Assembly: GCF_002904295.1 (NCBI RefSeq)
Contig: NZ_PPHG01000097.1
Span: 186,001-250,000 of the forward strand
Source of the DNA: Amycolatopsis sp. CA-128772
Lineage (GTDB): Bacteria; Actinomycetota; Actinomycetes; Mycobacteriales; Pseudonocardiaceae
Reading direction: 5' to 3'
DNA length: 64,000 bases
A program made the translations under genes and the position numbers. This document shows positions 42,018 to 50,623 of the stretch, piece after piece; positions within the stretch are counted from its first letter, which is position 1; every line of letters begins with the position of its first letter. The notes under the pieces were generated by a model. That model saw only the letters and a list, made by a program, of their open reading frames with translations. It ran no database searches and was not told the origin of the DNA.

Positions 42018-43820
42018 GTGGGGGAGACGCGGATCGGCGCGGCCCAGGTGCGCGCCGCGGCCGCGGCCGCCACCGTCCTGCTGTGGCGCTCCGGCCCGGC
42101 GCGGCTGCTGGGGCTGCTGCTCATGACGGCGGCCGCGGCCACCGCCCCGATCGCCACCGCCTGGCTGACCAAGCTCGTCCTCGACCGCCTCGTCGAGCGC
42201 ACCGGCGCGGTCGGCGGCCTGGCCGTGGCGCTGGTGCTCACCGGGCTCGCCGTCGCCGCGCTGCCGGTGGTGGTCCACTACGTCCGCGCGCAGATCGGCC
42301 GCGCGGCGAGCACGGTGGCCACCGACGGGCTGTTCGACGCGCTGGGCCGGCAGGTCGGCTTGCGCACCTTCGAAAACCCCGCCTACCAGGACCGGCTGCG
42401 GCTGGCCCAGGAGAGCTGCGGCCGGATGCCGGAAATCGTCGACGGCGTCGGCGGCACGCTCAGCGGGACCCTGTCGCTGGCCGGCTTCCTCGGCTCGCTG
42501 CTCCTGCTGAGCCCGGCGATGACCGGGGTCGTGCTGGCCGCCGCGGTCCCCGCGCTGCTCGCCGAGCTGCTGCTGGCCCGGCGCCGCGCGGCGGTGGAGT
42601 GGCGCGTCGAGCGGTTCGCCCGGCGCGAGTTCTTCTACAGCCAGCTGCTCACCGGCATCGCCGCCGCGACCGAGATCCGGCTGTTCGGCGTCGGGGCGTT
42701 CCTGCGCGCCCGGATGATGGCCGAGCGCCGCAGCGCCAACGACGCCCAGCGCCGCATGGACGAGCGGGAACTGTGGACGATGGGTGGCCTGACGGCGCTG
42801 AGCGCGGCGGTCGCCGGCGGCGGGCTCTGGTGGGCGATCACCTCGGCGCGTGACGGGTCGCTCAGCGCCGGCGACGTGTCGATGTTCGTCGCCGCGGTCG
42901 CCGGCGTGCAGGCCGCGCTGGGCACGCTGGCGTCGTCGATCGCCAACGGCCAGGCCCGGCTGCTGTCGTTCACGCACTACGTCGCCGTGGTCCGGGCCGC
43001 GCCCGACCTGCCGAGCGCGGCGGCCGGCGAGGCACCGGCGTTGCGGCGGGGCATCGAACTGCGGGACGTCTGGTTCCGGTACAGCGACGAGCACCCGTGG
43101 GTGCTCCGCGGGGTGGACCTCACCATCCCGCACGGCACGGCGGTCGCCCTGGTCGGCCTCAACGGCGCGGGCAAGAGCACGCTCGTGAAGCTGTTGTGCC
43201 GCCTGTACGACCCGACGCGCGGGCAAGTCACGTGGGACGGCGTGGACCTGCGCGACATCCCGCCGGCGTCGCTGCGCGACCGGATCAGCGCGGTGTTCCA
43301 GGACCACATGAACTACGACATGACCGCGGCCGACAACATCGCGCTCGGCGAACTGTCCGCGGTGGACGATCGCGCCCGCCTGGTCGACGCGGCGACCCGC
43401 GCGGGCGCGCACGACCGGATTTCGGCCCTGCCACAGGGGTACGACACCCCGCTGACCCGGATCTTCGAGATCGGCACGTCGACGGGCGTGGTCCTGTCCG
43501 GCGGCCAGTGGCAGCGCCTGGCGCTGGCGCGATCGCTCGTCCGCGAGGGCCGCGACCTGATGATCCTCGACGAACCGAGCTCCGGCCTCGACCCGGAGGC
43601 CGAACACGAGGTGCACGCCCGCATCCGCGAGCACCGCGAGGGCCGCACGAGCCTGCTCATTTCCCACCGGCTGAGCGCGGTGCGCGACGCCGACAGCATC
43701 GCGGTCCTGGACGAAGGCCGCGTCACGGAGCTGGGCACGCACGAAAGCCTGCTGGCCGCCGGCGGGGGTTATGCGCGCCTGTTCCGCCTGCAGGCCGACG
43801 GCTACCAGGCGGTGCCGTGA
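42018..43820 (+). CDS. ABC exporter with fused membrane and ATPase domains
   Basis: 600 residues: a six-helix type IV exporter membrane domain (about 25-320) and a nucleotide-binding domain with Walker A VGLNGAGKST (about 378-387), Q-loop FQDHM, signature LSGGQ and Walker B LMILDEPSS, then a switch His in ISHRLS. There is no N-terminal C39 peptidase domain as in many bacteriocin exporters, so the leader must be removed by another enzyme, consistent with the signal peptidase gene that follows. GTG 42018 is 2 bases after the redoxin stop. The ELRRG-type N-terminus is cytoplasmic. It likely exports the peptide. Confidence 0.88.
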   Translation: MGETRIGAAQVRAAAAAATVLLWRSGPARLLGLLLMTAAAATAPIATAWLTKLVLDRLVERTGAVGGLAVALVLTGLAVAALPVVVHYVRAQIGRAASTVATDGLFDALGRQVGLRTFENPAYQDRLRLAQESCGRMPEIVDGVGGTLSGTLSLAGFLGSLLLLSPAMTGVVLAAAVPALLAELLLARRRAAVEWRVERFARREFFYSQLLTGIAAATEIRLFGVGAFLRARMMAERRSANDAQRRMDERELWTMGGLTALSAAVAGGGLWWAITSARDGSLSAGDVSMFVAAVAGVQAALGTLASSIANGQARLLSFTHYVAVVRAAPDLPSAAAGEAPALRRGIELRDVWFRYSDEHPWVLRGVDLTIPHGTAVALVGLNGAGKSTLVKLLCRLYDPTRGQVTWDGVDLRDIPPASLRDRISAVFQDHMNYDMTAADNIALGELSAVDDRARLVDAATRAGAHDRISALPQGYDTPLTRIFEIGTSTGVVLSGGQWQRLALARSLVREGRDLMILDEPSSGLDPEAEHEVHARIREHREGRTSLLISHRLSAVRDADSIAVLDEGRVTELGTHESLLAAGGGYARLFRLQADGYQAVP

Positions 43821-44239
43821 GAGCGTTGGTACTGGTGGGTTTCCTGGCTCTGTTCGCGGCCCGCCGCCTGCTGATCCTGACCACAGTGGACGGTCCGAGC
43901 ATGGCCCCCGCCCTGCGGTCGGGCGACCGCGTCCTGGTGCGCCGAACCCGCCACCCCCGGCGCGGTCAGGTGGCCCTGCTGCGGTTCCCGCAGCTGCCGA
44001 GCGGAGCCCCGACGGGAGACCAGCTGCTGCTCAAGCGCGTGGTGGCGGTGGCGGGCGACCGCCTCCCACCGTCCTGGGCCGACCCGGACATCCACGGCCT
44101 GGCGGGAGCGGTGGTCCCGCCAGGCTGCACGGTGGTACTGGGCGACAACCGGCCGACCAGCTGGGACTCGCGGCACTACGGGTTCGTGCCGCGGGAGCAG
44201 CTGGTCGGCGTGGTGGTGCGGCACGTTTCCCGGGGGTAG
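43817..44239 (+). CDS. S26-family signal peptidase of the peptide cassette
   Basis: 140 residues from GTG 43817, overlapping the exporter stop by 4 bases. One N-terminal membrane helix (about 2-18) precedes the serine motif DGPSMAPALRSGD (about 25-37, nucleophile Ser28), the lysine region LLLKRVVAVAGD (Lys general base, about 73) and the C-box VLGDNRPTSWDSRHYGFV. The protein is short and lacks the large insertions of housekeeping LepB, as in dedicated peptidases. It probably cuts the A-x-A site at the end of the peptide leader. It is the last gene of the run. Confidence 0.85.
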   Translation: MRALVLVGFLALFAARRLLILTTVDGPSMAPALRSGDRVLVRRTRHPRRGQVALLRFPQLPSGAPTGDQLLLKRVVAVAGDRLPPSWADPDIHGLAGAVVPPGCTVVLGDNRPTSWDSRHYGFVPREQLVGVVVRHVSRG

Positions 44240-44320
44240 GCCGTTCGCGGCGTGCCGCCCCTGGACGGCATGACGCGATGTCGTCGCTCCTGACTGACCT
44301 GCTCCAGGCACACTGGCGTC

Positions 44321-45178
44321 GTGGCTCTGCACGAACTCGGGACCGCCGTGCGCTGGTTGCGCGAGAACACCGACCCCACCGCCGTCGGACTGCCCGTCAC
44401 CGGAACCAGACGCGTCCGCGGGCTGCGCCGCGAGGAGCTGGCCGAACTGGCCGGTGTCTCCGCCGACTACGTCCGGCGGCTGGAACAGGGCCGCCGGCAG
44501 CCCTCGGCCGGGGTCGTCAACGCCCTGGCCCGTGCCCTCGACGTCCCGCGGGCCGAGTACGAACGCCTGTGCGCCCTCGCCGGGTACGCCGCCGACAGCG
44601 GAGACGTTCCGCGTCAAGCCGGCGCTGCCGCTCTTCGGCTGCTCGAGCGGTTCGACGACACCCCCGCCTTCCTGACCGACGCCGCGTGGAACGTCATTGC
44701 CGTCAACGGGGCCTGGCTGGCGCTGCAGGCCGGGGCGCCCGCGCAGCACGCGCGGGACTGGAACGTCGCCTGGCGGACCTTCCGCAACGCCCTCGGCGGC
44801 ATCAGCCGGACCGACGATCGCGCCGCCGGGTTCCGGGCCATGCTCGCCGCCCGGCTGCGGGACACCGCCCTGCGCTATCCCGGCGACGAGGCGCTCGCCG
44901 GGCTCGTCGACGAGCTGCGCCGCACCAGCCGGCCCTTCGACACGCTGTGGCGCTGGCCGGAAACCGTGACCGCTCACGAAAACCGGGCCGTCTTCCGGCA
45001 TCCGGACGGCACCGATGTCACGCTCGACGGCAACCTCCTGCACGTGCCGGGGGACGACCTGATGGCCGTCGTCCTCACCGCGGCACCCGGGTCGGCCGAT
45101 GCGGCGCGGCTCGGTGAGGTCGTCCGCGCCGCCGGGGCGCCGGTCGTCGTGAAGGTGGGCCAAGCCGGCCCAGGCTGA
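44321..45178 (+). CDS. XRE regulator with MmyB-like ligand-binding domain
   Basis: 285 residues from GTG 44321. The N-terminal helix-turn-helix carries the family signature RRVRGLRREELAELAGVS (about 30-47) and DYVRRLEQGRRQPS. The C-terminal MmyB-like PAS-type domain (about 105-270) includes AFLTDAAWNVIAVNGAW. The family includes the methylenomycin activator MmyB and many regulators that bind hydrophobic ligands. It follows the peptide cassette by 81 bases but has its own start region, so co-regulation is possible but not shown. Its target is unknown. Confidence 0.82.
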   Translation: MALHELGTAVRWLRENTDPTAVGLPVTGTRRVRGLRREELAELAGVSADYVRRLEQGRRQPSAGVVNALARALDVPRAEYERLCALAGYAADSGDVPRQAGAAALRLLERFDDTPAFLTDAAWNVIAVNGAWLALQAGAPAQHARDWNVAWRTFRNALGGISRTDDRAAGFRAMLAARLRDTALRYPGDEALAGLVDELRRTSRPFDTLWRWPETVTAHENRAVFRHPDGTDVTLDGNLLHVPGDDLMAVVLTAAPGSADAARLGEVVRAAGAPVVVKVGQAGPG

Positions 45179-45229
45179 TCTCGGCGGCCGCCGCGATCCT
45201 GGTGCCGGTGGATCAAGGGCGAGAGGAGG

Positions 45230-45748
45230 TCAGGGCCCGTCCTTGCGGCGGCGCGGCGCGGCCGAGCGCGGCGCGGCCGAGCGCGGCGGTGTCGAGCGCA
45301 TGTGCTCGCGCACCGGCGTCAGCAACCCGGCCAGGGCTTCGACCTGGTCCCGCGAGAGCGGGTCCAGCAGCAGGCTGCTGACCACCTCGATGTGCCCGGG
45401 CAGCACCTTGCCGAGCAGCGCGCGCCCGGCGTCGGTGATGGTGACCGTGACGCTCCGCTCGTCGTCCGCCGACGGGCCGCGGACGACCAGGCCCGCCTTC
45501 TCGAGCAGCCCGGCCTGGTAGGTCAGGCCGCTGCGGCTGTAGACGACGCCGTCGGCCAGGTCGGTCATCCGGTGGCGGCCCGCCGGGGCGTCCCCGAGCC
45601 GGGCCAGCAGCTGGAACTGCACGTAGCTGAGGTCGCCGGCCTCGCGCAGCTGCTGCTCGACCGCGTGCCGCAGCAGGGCGGCCACCTCGATCAGGGCGAA
45701 GTAGGCACCGAGCTGCACGGGGTCGAGCGACGCGGGTGAGTCAGGCAT
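45230..45748 (-). CDS. MarR-family regulator of the divergent oxidoreductase
   Basis: 172 residues with a MarR winged helix: SYVQFQLLARLGDAP (about 41-55), MTDLADGVVYSRSGLTYQAGLLEKAGLV (recognition helix about 68-88) and wing DDERSVTVTITDAG. The C-terminal tail is basic with two ProArgSerAlaAla repeats. The gene is divergent from a quinone reductase gene, and the 136-base gap between them holds three copies of a TTCGAATT-type palindrome, the expected operators. Electrophile or quinone sensing is the usual role of such pairs. ATG 45748. Confidence 0.85.
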   Translation of the reverse strand: MPDSPASLDPVQLGAYFALIEVAALLRHAVEQQLREAGDLSYVQFQLLARLGDAPAGRHRMTDLADGVVYSRSGLTYQAGLLEKAGLVVRGPSADDERSVTVTITDAGRALLGKVLPGHIEVVSSLLLDPLSRDQVEALAGLLTPVREHMRSTPPRSAAPRSAAPRRRKDGP

Positions 45749-45763
45749 CCCCGCAGTCTACTG

Positions 45764-45858
45764 CTTCGAATTCGAAGGGTTGTCAAGGTGAGTCACCTCA
45801 CTTGCTTCAAATTCGAAGCAGCGCTACTGTCGTCCGCAGTTGCTTCGAATTTGAAGCA
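45764..45858. promoter_or_regulatory. Three palindromic operators in the MarR/oxidoreductase gap
   Basis: Site 1 (45764-45777) is the perfect palindrome CTTCGAATTCGAAG. Site 2 (45803-45820) is TGCTTCAAATTCGAAGCA. Site 3 (45841-45858) is TGCTTCGAATTTGAAGCA, the exact reverse complement of site 2. Centres are about 41 and 38 bases apart, close to four helical turns. Site 1 overlaps the MarR gene's own upstream region and site 3 lies 27 bases before the oxidoreductase start, so MarR can control both directions. Confidence 0.8.
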
Positions 45859-45884
45859 CAACCCCGAGTGAGAGCAGAAGTCCG

Positions 45885-46829
45885 ATGAAGGCAGTGCGTT
45901 TCCACGAGTACGGCGAACCCGGTGTCCTGCGCTACGAAGACGTCGAGCAGCCGGTCCCCGGCGCCGGCCAGGTCCGCCTCCGCGTCGCCGCGACGTCGTT
46001 CAACTCCGTCGACGGCAACATCCGCGGCGGCTTCATGCAGGGCCCCATCCCGGTCGAGCTGCCGCACACCCCCGGCCTCGACGTCGCCGGCACGGTCGAC
46101 GCGCTGGGCGAGGGGGTGACCGGGCTCGCGGTGGGCGAGCAGGTCGTCGGCTTCCTGCCGATGGACAAGAGCGGGGCCGCCGCGGAGTACGTCGTCGCCC
46201 CGGCCGAGGCCCTGACGCCGGCGCCCGAAAGCGTCCCGCTGGCCGACGCCGCCGCTCTGCCGCTGGTCGGCCTGACCGCCTACCAGGCCCTGTTCGACCA
46301 CGCCGGGCTGCAGGCCGGGCAGCGCGTGCTGGTCAACGGCGCCGGCGGTGCGGTCGGCGGCTACGCCGTGCAGCTGGCGCACCACGCCGGCGCGCACGTG
46401 ATCGCCACGGCCGGCCCGCGTAGCGGTGACGCGGTCAAGTCCGCCGGCGCCGACGAGGTCGTCGACCACACCGCCACCGACGTGACCGAGGCGGTGACCG
46501 AGCCGGTCGACGTCGTGCTCAACCTCGCCCCGGTCGCCCCGGAGCAGCTGGCCGCGCTGGTCGCCGTGGTCCGCCCCGGCGGTGTCCTGGTCAACACGAC
46601 GGTGTGGATGCCCGCCCCCGCCGACGAAGCGCGCAACGTCCGCGGCATCGACCTGTTCGTCCGCAGCGACGCCGGGCAGCTGGCGAAGCTGGTGGCGCAG
46701 GTCGACCGCGGCGAGCTGCACGTCGCCGTCGCCGAGCGGGTGCCGCTGGCCGAGCTGCCGGCGCTGCACGCCCGGGCCGCCGAGGGCGCGGTGCACGGCA
46801 AGGTCATCGTCGTTCCGGCCACCGAGTGA
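45885..46829 (+). CDS. NADP-dependent quinone oxidoreductase-like MDR protein
   Basis: 314 residues of the zinc-free quinone reductase branch of the medium-chain dehydrogenases: GroES-like domain with FNSVDGNIRGG and PHTPGLDVAGTVDALG (about 62-77), then a Rossmann fold with VNGAGGAVGGYAVQLA (about 149-164). The structural-zinc cysteine set is absent. Such enzymes reduce quinones or enones with NADPH. Divergence from a MarR gene with palindromic operators between them suggests induction by an electrophile. The 3' end overlaps the convergent DUF998 gene by 26 bases. Confidence 0.85.
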   Translation: MKAVRFHEYGEPGVLRYEDVEQPVPGAGQVRLRVAATSFNSVDGNIRGGFMQGPIPVELPHTPGLDVAGTVDALGEGVTGLAVGEQVVGFLPMDKSGAAAEYVVAPAEALTPAPESVPLADAAALPLVGLTAYQALFDHAGLQAGQRVLVNGAGGAVGGYAVQLAHHAGAHVIATAGPRSGDAVKSAGADEVVDHTATDVTEAVTEPVDVVLNLAPVAPEQLAALVAVVRPGGVLVNTTVWMPAPADEARNVRGIDLFVRSDAGQLAKLVAQVDRGELHVAVAERVPLAELPALHARAAEGAVHGKVIVVPATE

Positions 46830-47442
46830 CCCGAGCGGCGACGGCCGAGATCCACAGCATCGCCGCGATGGCGCCGGCGGCGAGCGTCAGGGAACCCGCC
46901 GGACCGCCCGCCATCGCCCACGCGTCGCCGAGCAGCAAAGCAGTACCCGCGACGAACGACAGTCCCGCGGCCCGCCGGTCGCCCGCCCGGGCGAACCGGC
47001 GGCCGAGGACGTAGCACGCGGCGATGAGCGCGACGAACGAAACGCTGCCGGCCGCCAGGTGGCCGTACGCGTGCCACGACACCTCCGTCGGCACGGCGTC
47101 GGAAGTGCCTGCGGGGAACCCGTTCCCCGGGTCCGGCGGGAAGCTGCCCGCCGCGATCATCCCCGCGCCGTAGGCCGCGAGCAGCCGCGGCAGGGCTCTC
47201 CCGCCGAAGCGGAACCTGCTCGCGCCGATCAGGATCAGCACGCCCGCGACGACGAAGCCGGTGACCTGGATCCACCCGAGCGAGCCGGTGCTGAGGGCGC
47301 TGAGCGGGTGGCGGGTCAGGTCGAAGCCGTCGCGGCTCGCCGCCTGGGCCAGCGAAACCGTGGCCCACAGCGGGGCCGCGACGGCGAGGCAGGTCAGGCG
47401 CGCGGACGCCGTCGGAGCGGGCCGGGTAAGGGTCGTGGCCAT
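46804..47442 (-). CDS. DUF998 membrane protein
   Basis: 212 residues from ATG 47442 (GGAAAGGAAC upstream). Six membrane helices are spread over about 15-200 (LTCLAVAAPLWATVSLAQ, IQVTGFVVAGVLILIGASR, LAAYGAGMIAAG, SFVALIAACYVLG, AGTALLLGDAWAMAG, LAAGAIAAMLWISAVAARV). DUF998 proteins carry conserved FPPDPGNGFP-type and H-YGHL-type segments seen here in the third and fourth loops. The function is unknown. The gene is 26 bases downstream of a cupin gene on the same strand and probably shares its transcript. Confidence 0.8.
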   Translation of the reverse strand: MATTLTRPAPTASARLTCLAVAAPLWATVSLAQAASRDGFDLTRHPLSALSTGSLGWIQVTGFVVAGVLILIGASRFRFGGRALPRLLAAYGAGMIAAGSFPPDPGNGFPAGTSDAVPTEVSWHAYGHLAAGSVSFVALIAACYVLGRRFARAGDRRAAGLSFVAGTALLLGDAWAMAGGPAGSLTLAAGAIAAMLWISAVAARVTRWPERR

Positions 47443-47468
47443 GAGAAGTTCCTTTCCGGGGCGGGAGT

Positions 47469-47840
47469 TCAGAAGGTGACGCCGGCCTGGGCGGCTTCGG
47501 CGTCGTCGAGGAAGTCCTGCTCGATGCGCGGCGACGCGTGGATGCACAGCATCCGCAGCGGCTCGGGGCCGGCCGCGCGGAACGCGTGGGCCGTGCCCGC
47601 GCCGACCACCACGACGTCGCCCTGGTGGGCCGTCACGTCGCCGTCGGACGTGCGGACGAGCGCCTCGCCCGCCAGCACCACCCAGGTTTCCGAATACGGG
47701 TGCACGTGGGCGGCCGGCCCCTGGCCTTCGACGTTGTGCACGTGGAAGAACGAGACGCCGGAGCCGTACGCCTCGCCTTCGAACCGGGCCGTGCGGCCGG
47801 TACCGATGCGCAGGTCGTCTTCCTTCGCGATGACCACCAT
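47469..47840 (-). CDS. Small cupin-domain protein
   Basis: 123 residues from ATG 47840 (GGAAAGGGG upstream). A single cupin barrel: motif 1 has the metal ligands HVHPYSETWVVLAGEALV (His, His, Glu; about 48-65) and motif 2 has DVVVVGAGTAHAFRAAG (His about 88). Small cupins of this sort bind metal and act as isomerases, dioxygenases or sensors; the sequence does not decide. It is divergent from the LuxR-type regulator gene at 47987 and heads a two-gene unit with the DUF998 gene. Confidence 0.8.
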   Translation of the reverse strand: MVVIAKEDDLRIGTGRTARFEGEAYGSGVSFFHVHNVEGQGPAAHVHPYSETWVVLAGEALVRTSDGDVTAHQGDVVVVGAGTAHAFRAAGPEPLRMLCIHASPRIEQDFLDDAEAAQAGVTF

Positions 47841-47986
47841 GGGAGATCCCCTTTCCGGGAGCGTTCCGGTCTGGGGGAAATCCTGGGGCGGCGACCCCGT
47901 CCCGGACATCCGTGGTGACCACGGAACGCACCACGGAGATCCGGTACGGACCCGGCGACCAGGCACGCTGCGGCATACTCGGTGCC

Positions 47987-50623
47987 ATGCCGACCGCGCC
48001 GACGATTTCGCCGCGCGAGCGCGAGGTCCTGCTGGCCGTCGCCGACCACCTCACCAACGCCGAGATCGCCGACCGGCTCTACGTCTCGGTGCGGACCGTC
48101 GAAAGCCACGTTTCCGCGCTGCTGCGCAAGCTCGGCGCCCGCGACCGCCGGGAACTGGCCGCGCGGGCGCCCGGGCTCGCCACGGCCGGCGCGCCGGCCG
48201 GGTTCGTGGTCGGCGCGCCGCAGCTGCCCACCAGCTTCGTCGGGCGGACGGCCGAACGCGACGCCGTCGTGCGGCTGGTGGGCGAAAGCCGGGTGACGAC
48301 CGTCCTCGGCCCCGGCGGGGCCGGGAAGACGCGGCTGGCCCTGGCCGCGACCGAGGCCGCCGCCGCGGGGTTCCCGGACGGCGCCACCTTCGTCAACCTC
48401 GTGCCGGCCCGGCCGGGTTCGGTGCTCGAGTCGGTCGCCGCCGGGCTCGGCGTCCTGCCGCGTCCGCAGCAGCCGCTGCCCGACGTCGTCGCCGGGCAGC
48501 TGGCCGGCCGGGCCCTGCTGGTGCTCGACAACTGCGAGCACGTCGCGGACGACGTCGCCGACGTCATCACCGCCCTGACCACCGCGAACCCGCGGCTGAG
48601 CGTGCTGACGACCAGCCGCGAACGGCTCGGCGTGCCGGGGGAGACCGTGCTGCAGCTCGGGCCGCTGCCCGCCGGCGGCGAGGCGGTGGCCCTGTTCACC
48701 GACCGGGCGAAGGCGGTCGACCCGGCGTTCGACGCCGATCCCGCGCAGGTCGCCGAGCTCTGCCGCGAGCTGAACGGCTCGCCGTTGAACATCGAACTCG
48801 CCGCCGCGCGGGTCGCGTCGCTGGGCCTCGACGGGCTGCGGGCCGGGCTGGCCGACGACCCGCTGCGCGTGCTGGCCGCTGCGCGCGGCGAACCGCGGCA
48901 CCGGTCGCTGCGCTCGGTCATCGAGTGGAGCCACCGGCTGCTCGGCGACGAAGAACGCACCGTACTGGCGCGGGTTTCCCGGTTCCGCCACGGATTCGAC
49001 CTCGACGGCGCGGCGGCGTTGTCGCCGGACCTGTCCGTCGGCGCGGTGTCCGACGTGCTCGGGCGGCTGGTCGACAAGTCCCTGGTCACCGTGCACCGCG
49101 AAGCGGGCACGTGGTCGCTCTTCGACGGCGTCGCCCGGTTCGCGCGCGAGCAGCCCGGGCCCTCGGCCGAGGTCGCCGCCCGGTACCGGCGGTGGGCCGC
49201 GGGCCGCGCGCGGGAGCTGACCGGACGGCTCGGCGGCGACTGGCGCGACGAGTTCGACCGCGTCGCCGACGACCTGCGCGCCTGCGTCGCCGACGAGCCG
49301 GAACACGCCCTCGCCGCGGATCTGGCCCGGTTGACGTACGCGCGCGGCTTCCTCGCCGAAGCCGCGGCGCACTGGCGCACGGCCGCGGACCGGGCCCCGA
49401 CGCCCGCGGCCACCGCCGCGGAACTGGCCCGCGCGGGCAGCTGCGTGCACCTGCTCAGCCACGCCCGCGACCACTACGACCTGCTGCTCGTCGCGGCCGA
49501 ACGGGCGGACGGCGACCCCGCCGCCCGGGCCGGCTGCCTGGCCGCCGCGGTCGTCCTGGCCGAACGGTTCCGCGGCGCCGGCTTCATCACCGACCCGGTG
49601 CCGCCCGCCGAACTCGACCGGATGCTCGCGGAGGCCGCCCGGCTGGCCGGGAACTCGGCGCAGGTCGCCGTCGCCCGGGCCTGGCACTCCGGCCCAGGCC
49701 CGCAGACGGTCACGGCCGAGGCGGCCGAGCACGCCGTCGCGGCGGCGGCCGGCGATCCGCTGCTGCTCAGCGCCGCCCTGGACGCCCGGTGCACCGCCGA
49801 GGCCCTCGCCGGCCGTCCGGACCTGGCCCACCGCACCACCCAGGAGCGCGTGGACCTCGTCACCAAGGCGGATCGCACCGACCCGCACGCGGCGCTGGAG
49901 GTGCTGGACGCGTTCCGGTCCGCGATCACCTACGCCGTCGCCACCGGCGCGCTGGCCGACGCCCTGCGCGTGAGCCGGCGCGCCGCCACCGATCCGGCGC
50001 TGGCCGGGCACCCGTACTGGGGCCGCGGCGGCCTGGTCACCACCCTCGCGCTGACCGGCCGGTTCGCCGATGCCCTCGCGCTCGCCGACGAGCTGTGGCG
50101 CGCCACGGCGGGCACCGGTACACCGCGCAACGCCACCCTCGGTGTGCCGCTGCTGGCGGCCGCGCTGGCCGCCGGCCTGTCCGGCGACGAACCCGCGATG
50201 ATCCGGTGGCGGACGCGCGCGGCCGACGTCGCGGGCGTCGCGCACCTCGCCGGGTCCGCCAACCTCGCCCCGCTGGACGCGTTCGTCCGGGCCAGGGTCG
50301 CCCTGCACACCGGCACCGGTTCGGCGGAGCTGCTCGCCGAGGCCGGCGCGGAGTTCGCCCGGGGCCGGTTCGACGGGTACGCCGCCGGCGTGACCGCCGA
50401 ACTCGCCGTCGTGCTCGACGCGCCCGACGCCGAGCACCACCTAGCGCGAGCCGGGCAGCACGCGGCGCACAACCGCTGGACGGCGGCGGTCCTGACCCGC
50501 GCGCACGCCCGCCGCCGGAACGACGCCGGGCTGCGGCGGGAAGCCGCGGACCGGTTCGCCGAGCTCGGTGCCGGTTTCGAAGCCGAAGCGACGGCTACCG
50601 CGGTGCCGGCAGCCGGATCGTGA
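47987..50623 (+). CDS. LuxR-type regulator with STAND ATPase core
   Basis: 878 residues from ATG 47987; an open extension to 47912 has no start signal. Unusually, the LuxR/GerE helix-turn-helix is N-terminal (about 8-60, SPREREVLLAVADHLTNAEIADRL and SVRTVESHVSALLRKLG). It is followed by an AAA/NB-ARC module with Walker A GPGGAGKT at 108-115, LLVLDNCEH as Walker B and a conserved ELNGSPLNIELAAAR. A long helical repeat region fills the C-terminal half. Such proteins integrate ligand or nucleotide signals. Divergent from the cupin/DUF998 genes, it may control them. Its end overlaps the convergent kinase gene by 29 bases. Confidence 0.85.
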   Translation: MPTAPTISPREREVLLAVADHLTNAEIADRLYVSVRTVESHVSALLRKLGARDRRELAARAPGLATAGAPAGFVVGAPQLPTSFVGRTAERDAVVRLVGESRVTTVLGPGGAGKTRLALAATEAAAAGFPDGATFVNLVPARPGSVLESVAAGLGVLPRPQQPLPDVVAGQLAGRALLVLDNCEHVADDVADVITALTTANPRLSVLTTSRERLGVPGETVLQLGPLPAGGEAVALFTDRAKAVDPAFDADPAQVAELCRELNGSPLNIELAAARVASLGLDGLRAGLADDPLRVLAAARGEPRHRSLRSVIEWSHRLLGDEERTVLARVSRFRHGFDLDGAAALSPDLSVGAVSDVLGRLVDKSLVTVHREAGTWSLFDGVARFAREQPGPSAEVAARYRRWAAGRARELTGRLGGDWRDEFDRVADDLRACVADEPEHALAADLARLTYARGFLAEAAAHWRTAADRAPTPAATAAELARAGSCVHLLSHARDHYDLLLVAAERADGDPAARAGCLAAAVVLAERFRGAGFITDPVPPAELDRMLAEAARLAGNSAQVAVARAWHSGPGPQTVTAEAAEHAVAAAAGDPLLLSAALDARCTAEALAGRPDLAHRTTQERVDLVTKADRTDPHAALEVLDAFRSAITYAVATGALADALRVSRRAATDPALAGHPYWGRGGLVTTLALTGRFADALALADELWRATAGTGTPRNATLGVPLLAAALAAGLSGDEPAMIRWRTRAADVAGVAHLAGSANLAPLDAFVRARVALHTGTGSAELLAEAGAEFARGRFDGYAAGVTAELAVVLDAPDAEHHLARAGQHAAHNRWTAAVLTRAHARRRNDAGLRREAADRFAELGAGFEAEATATAVPAAGS

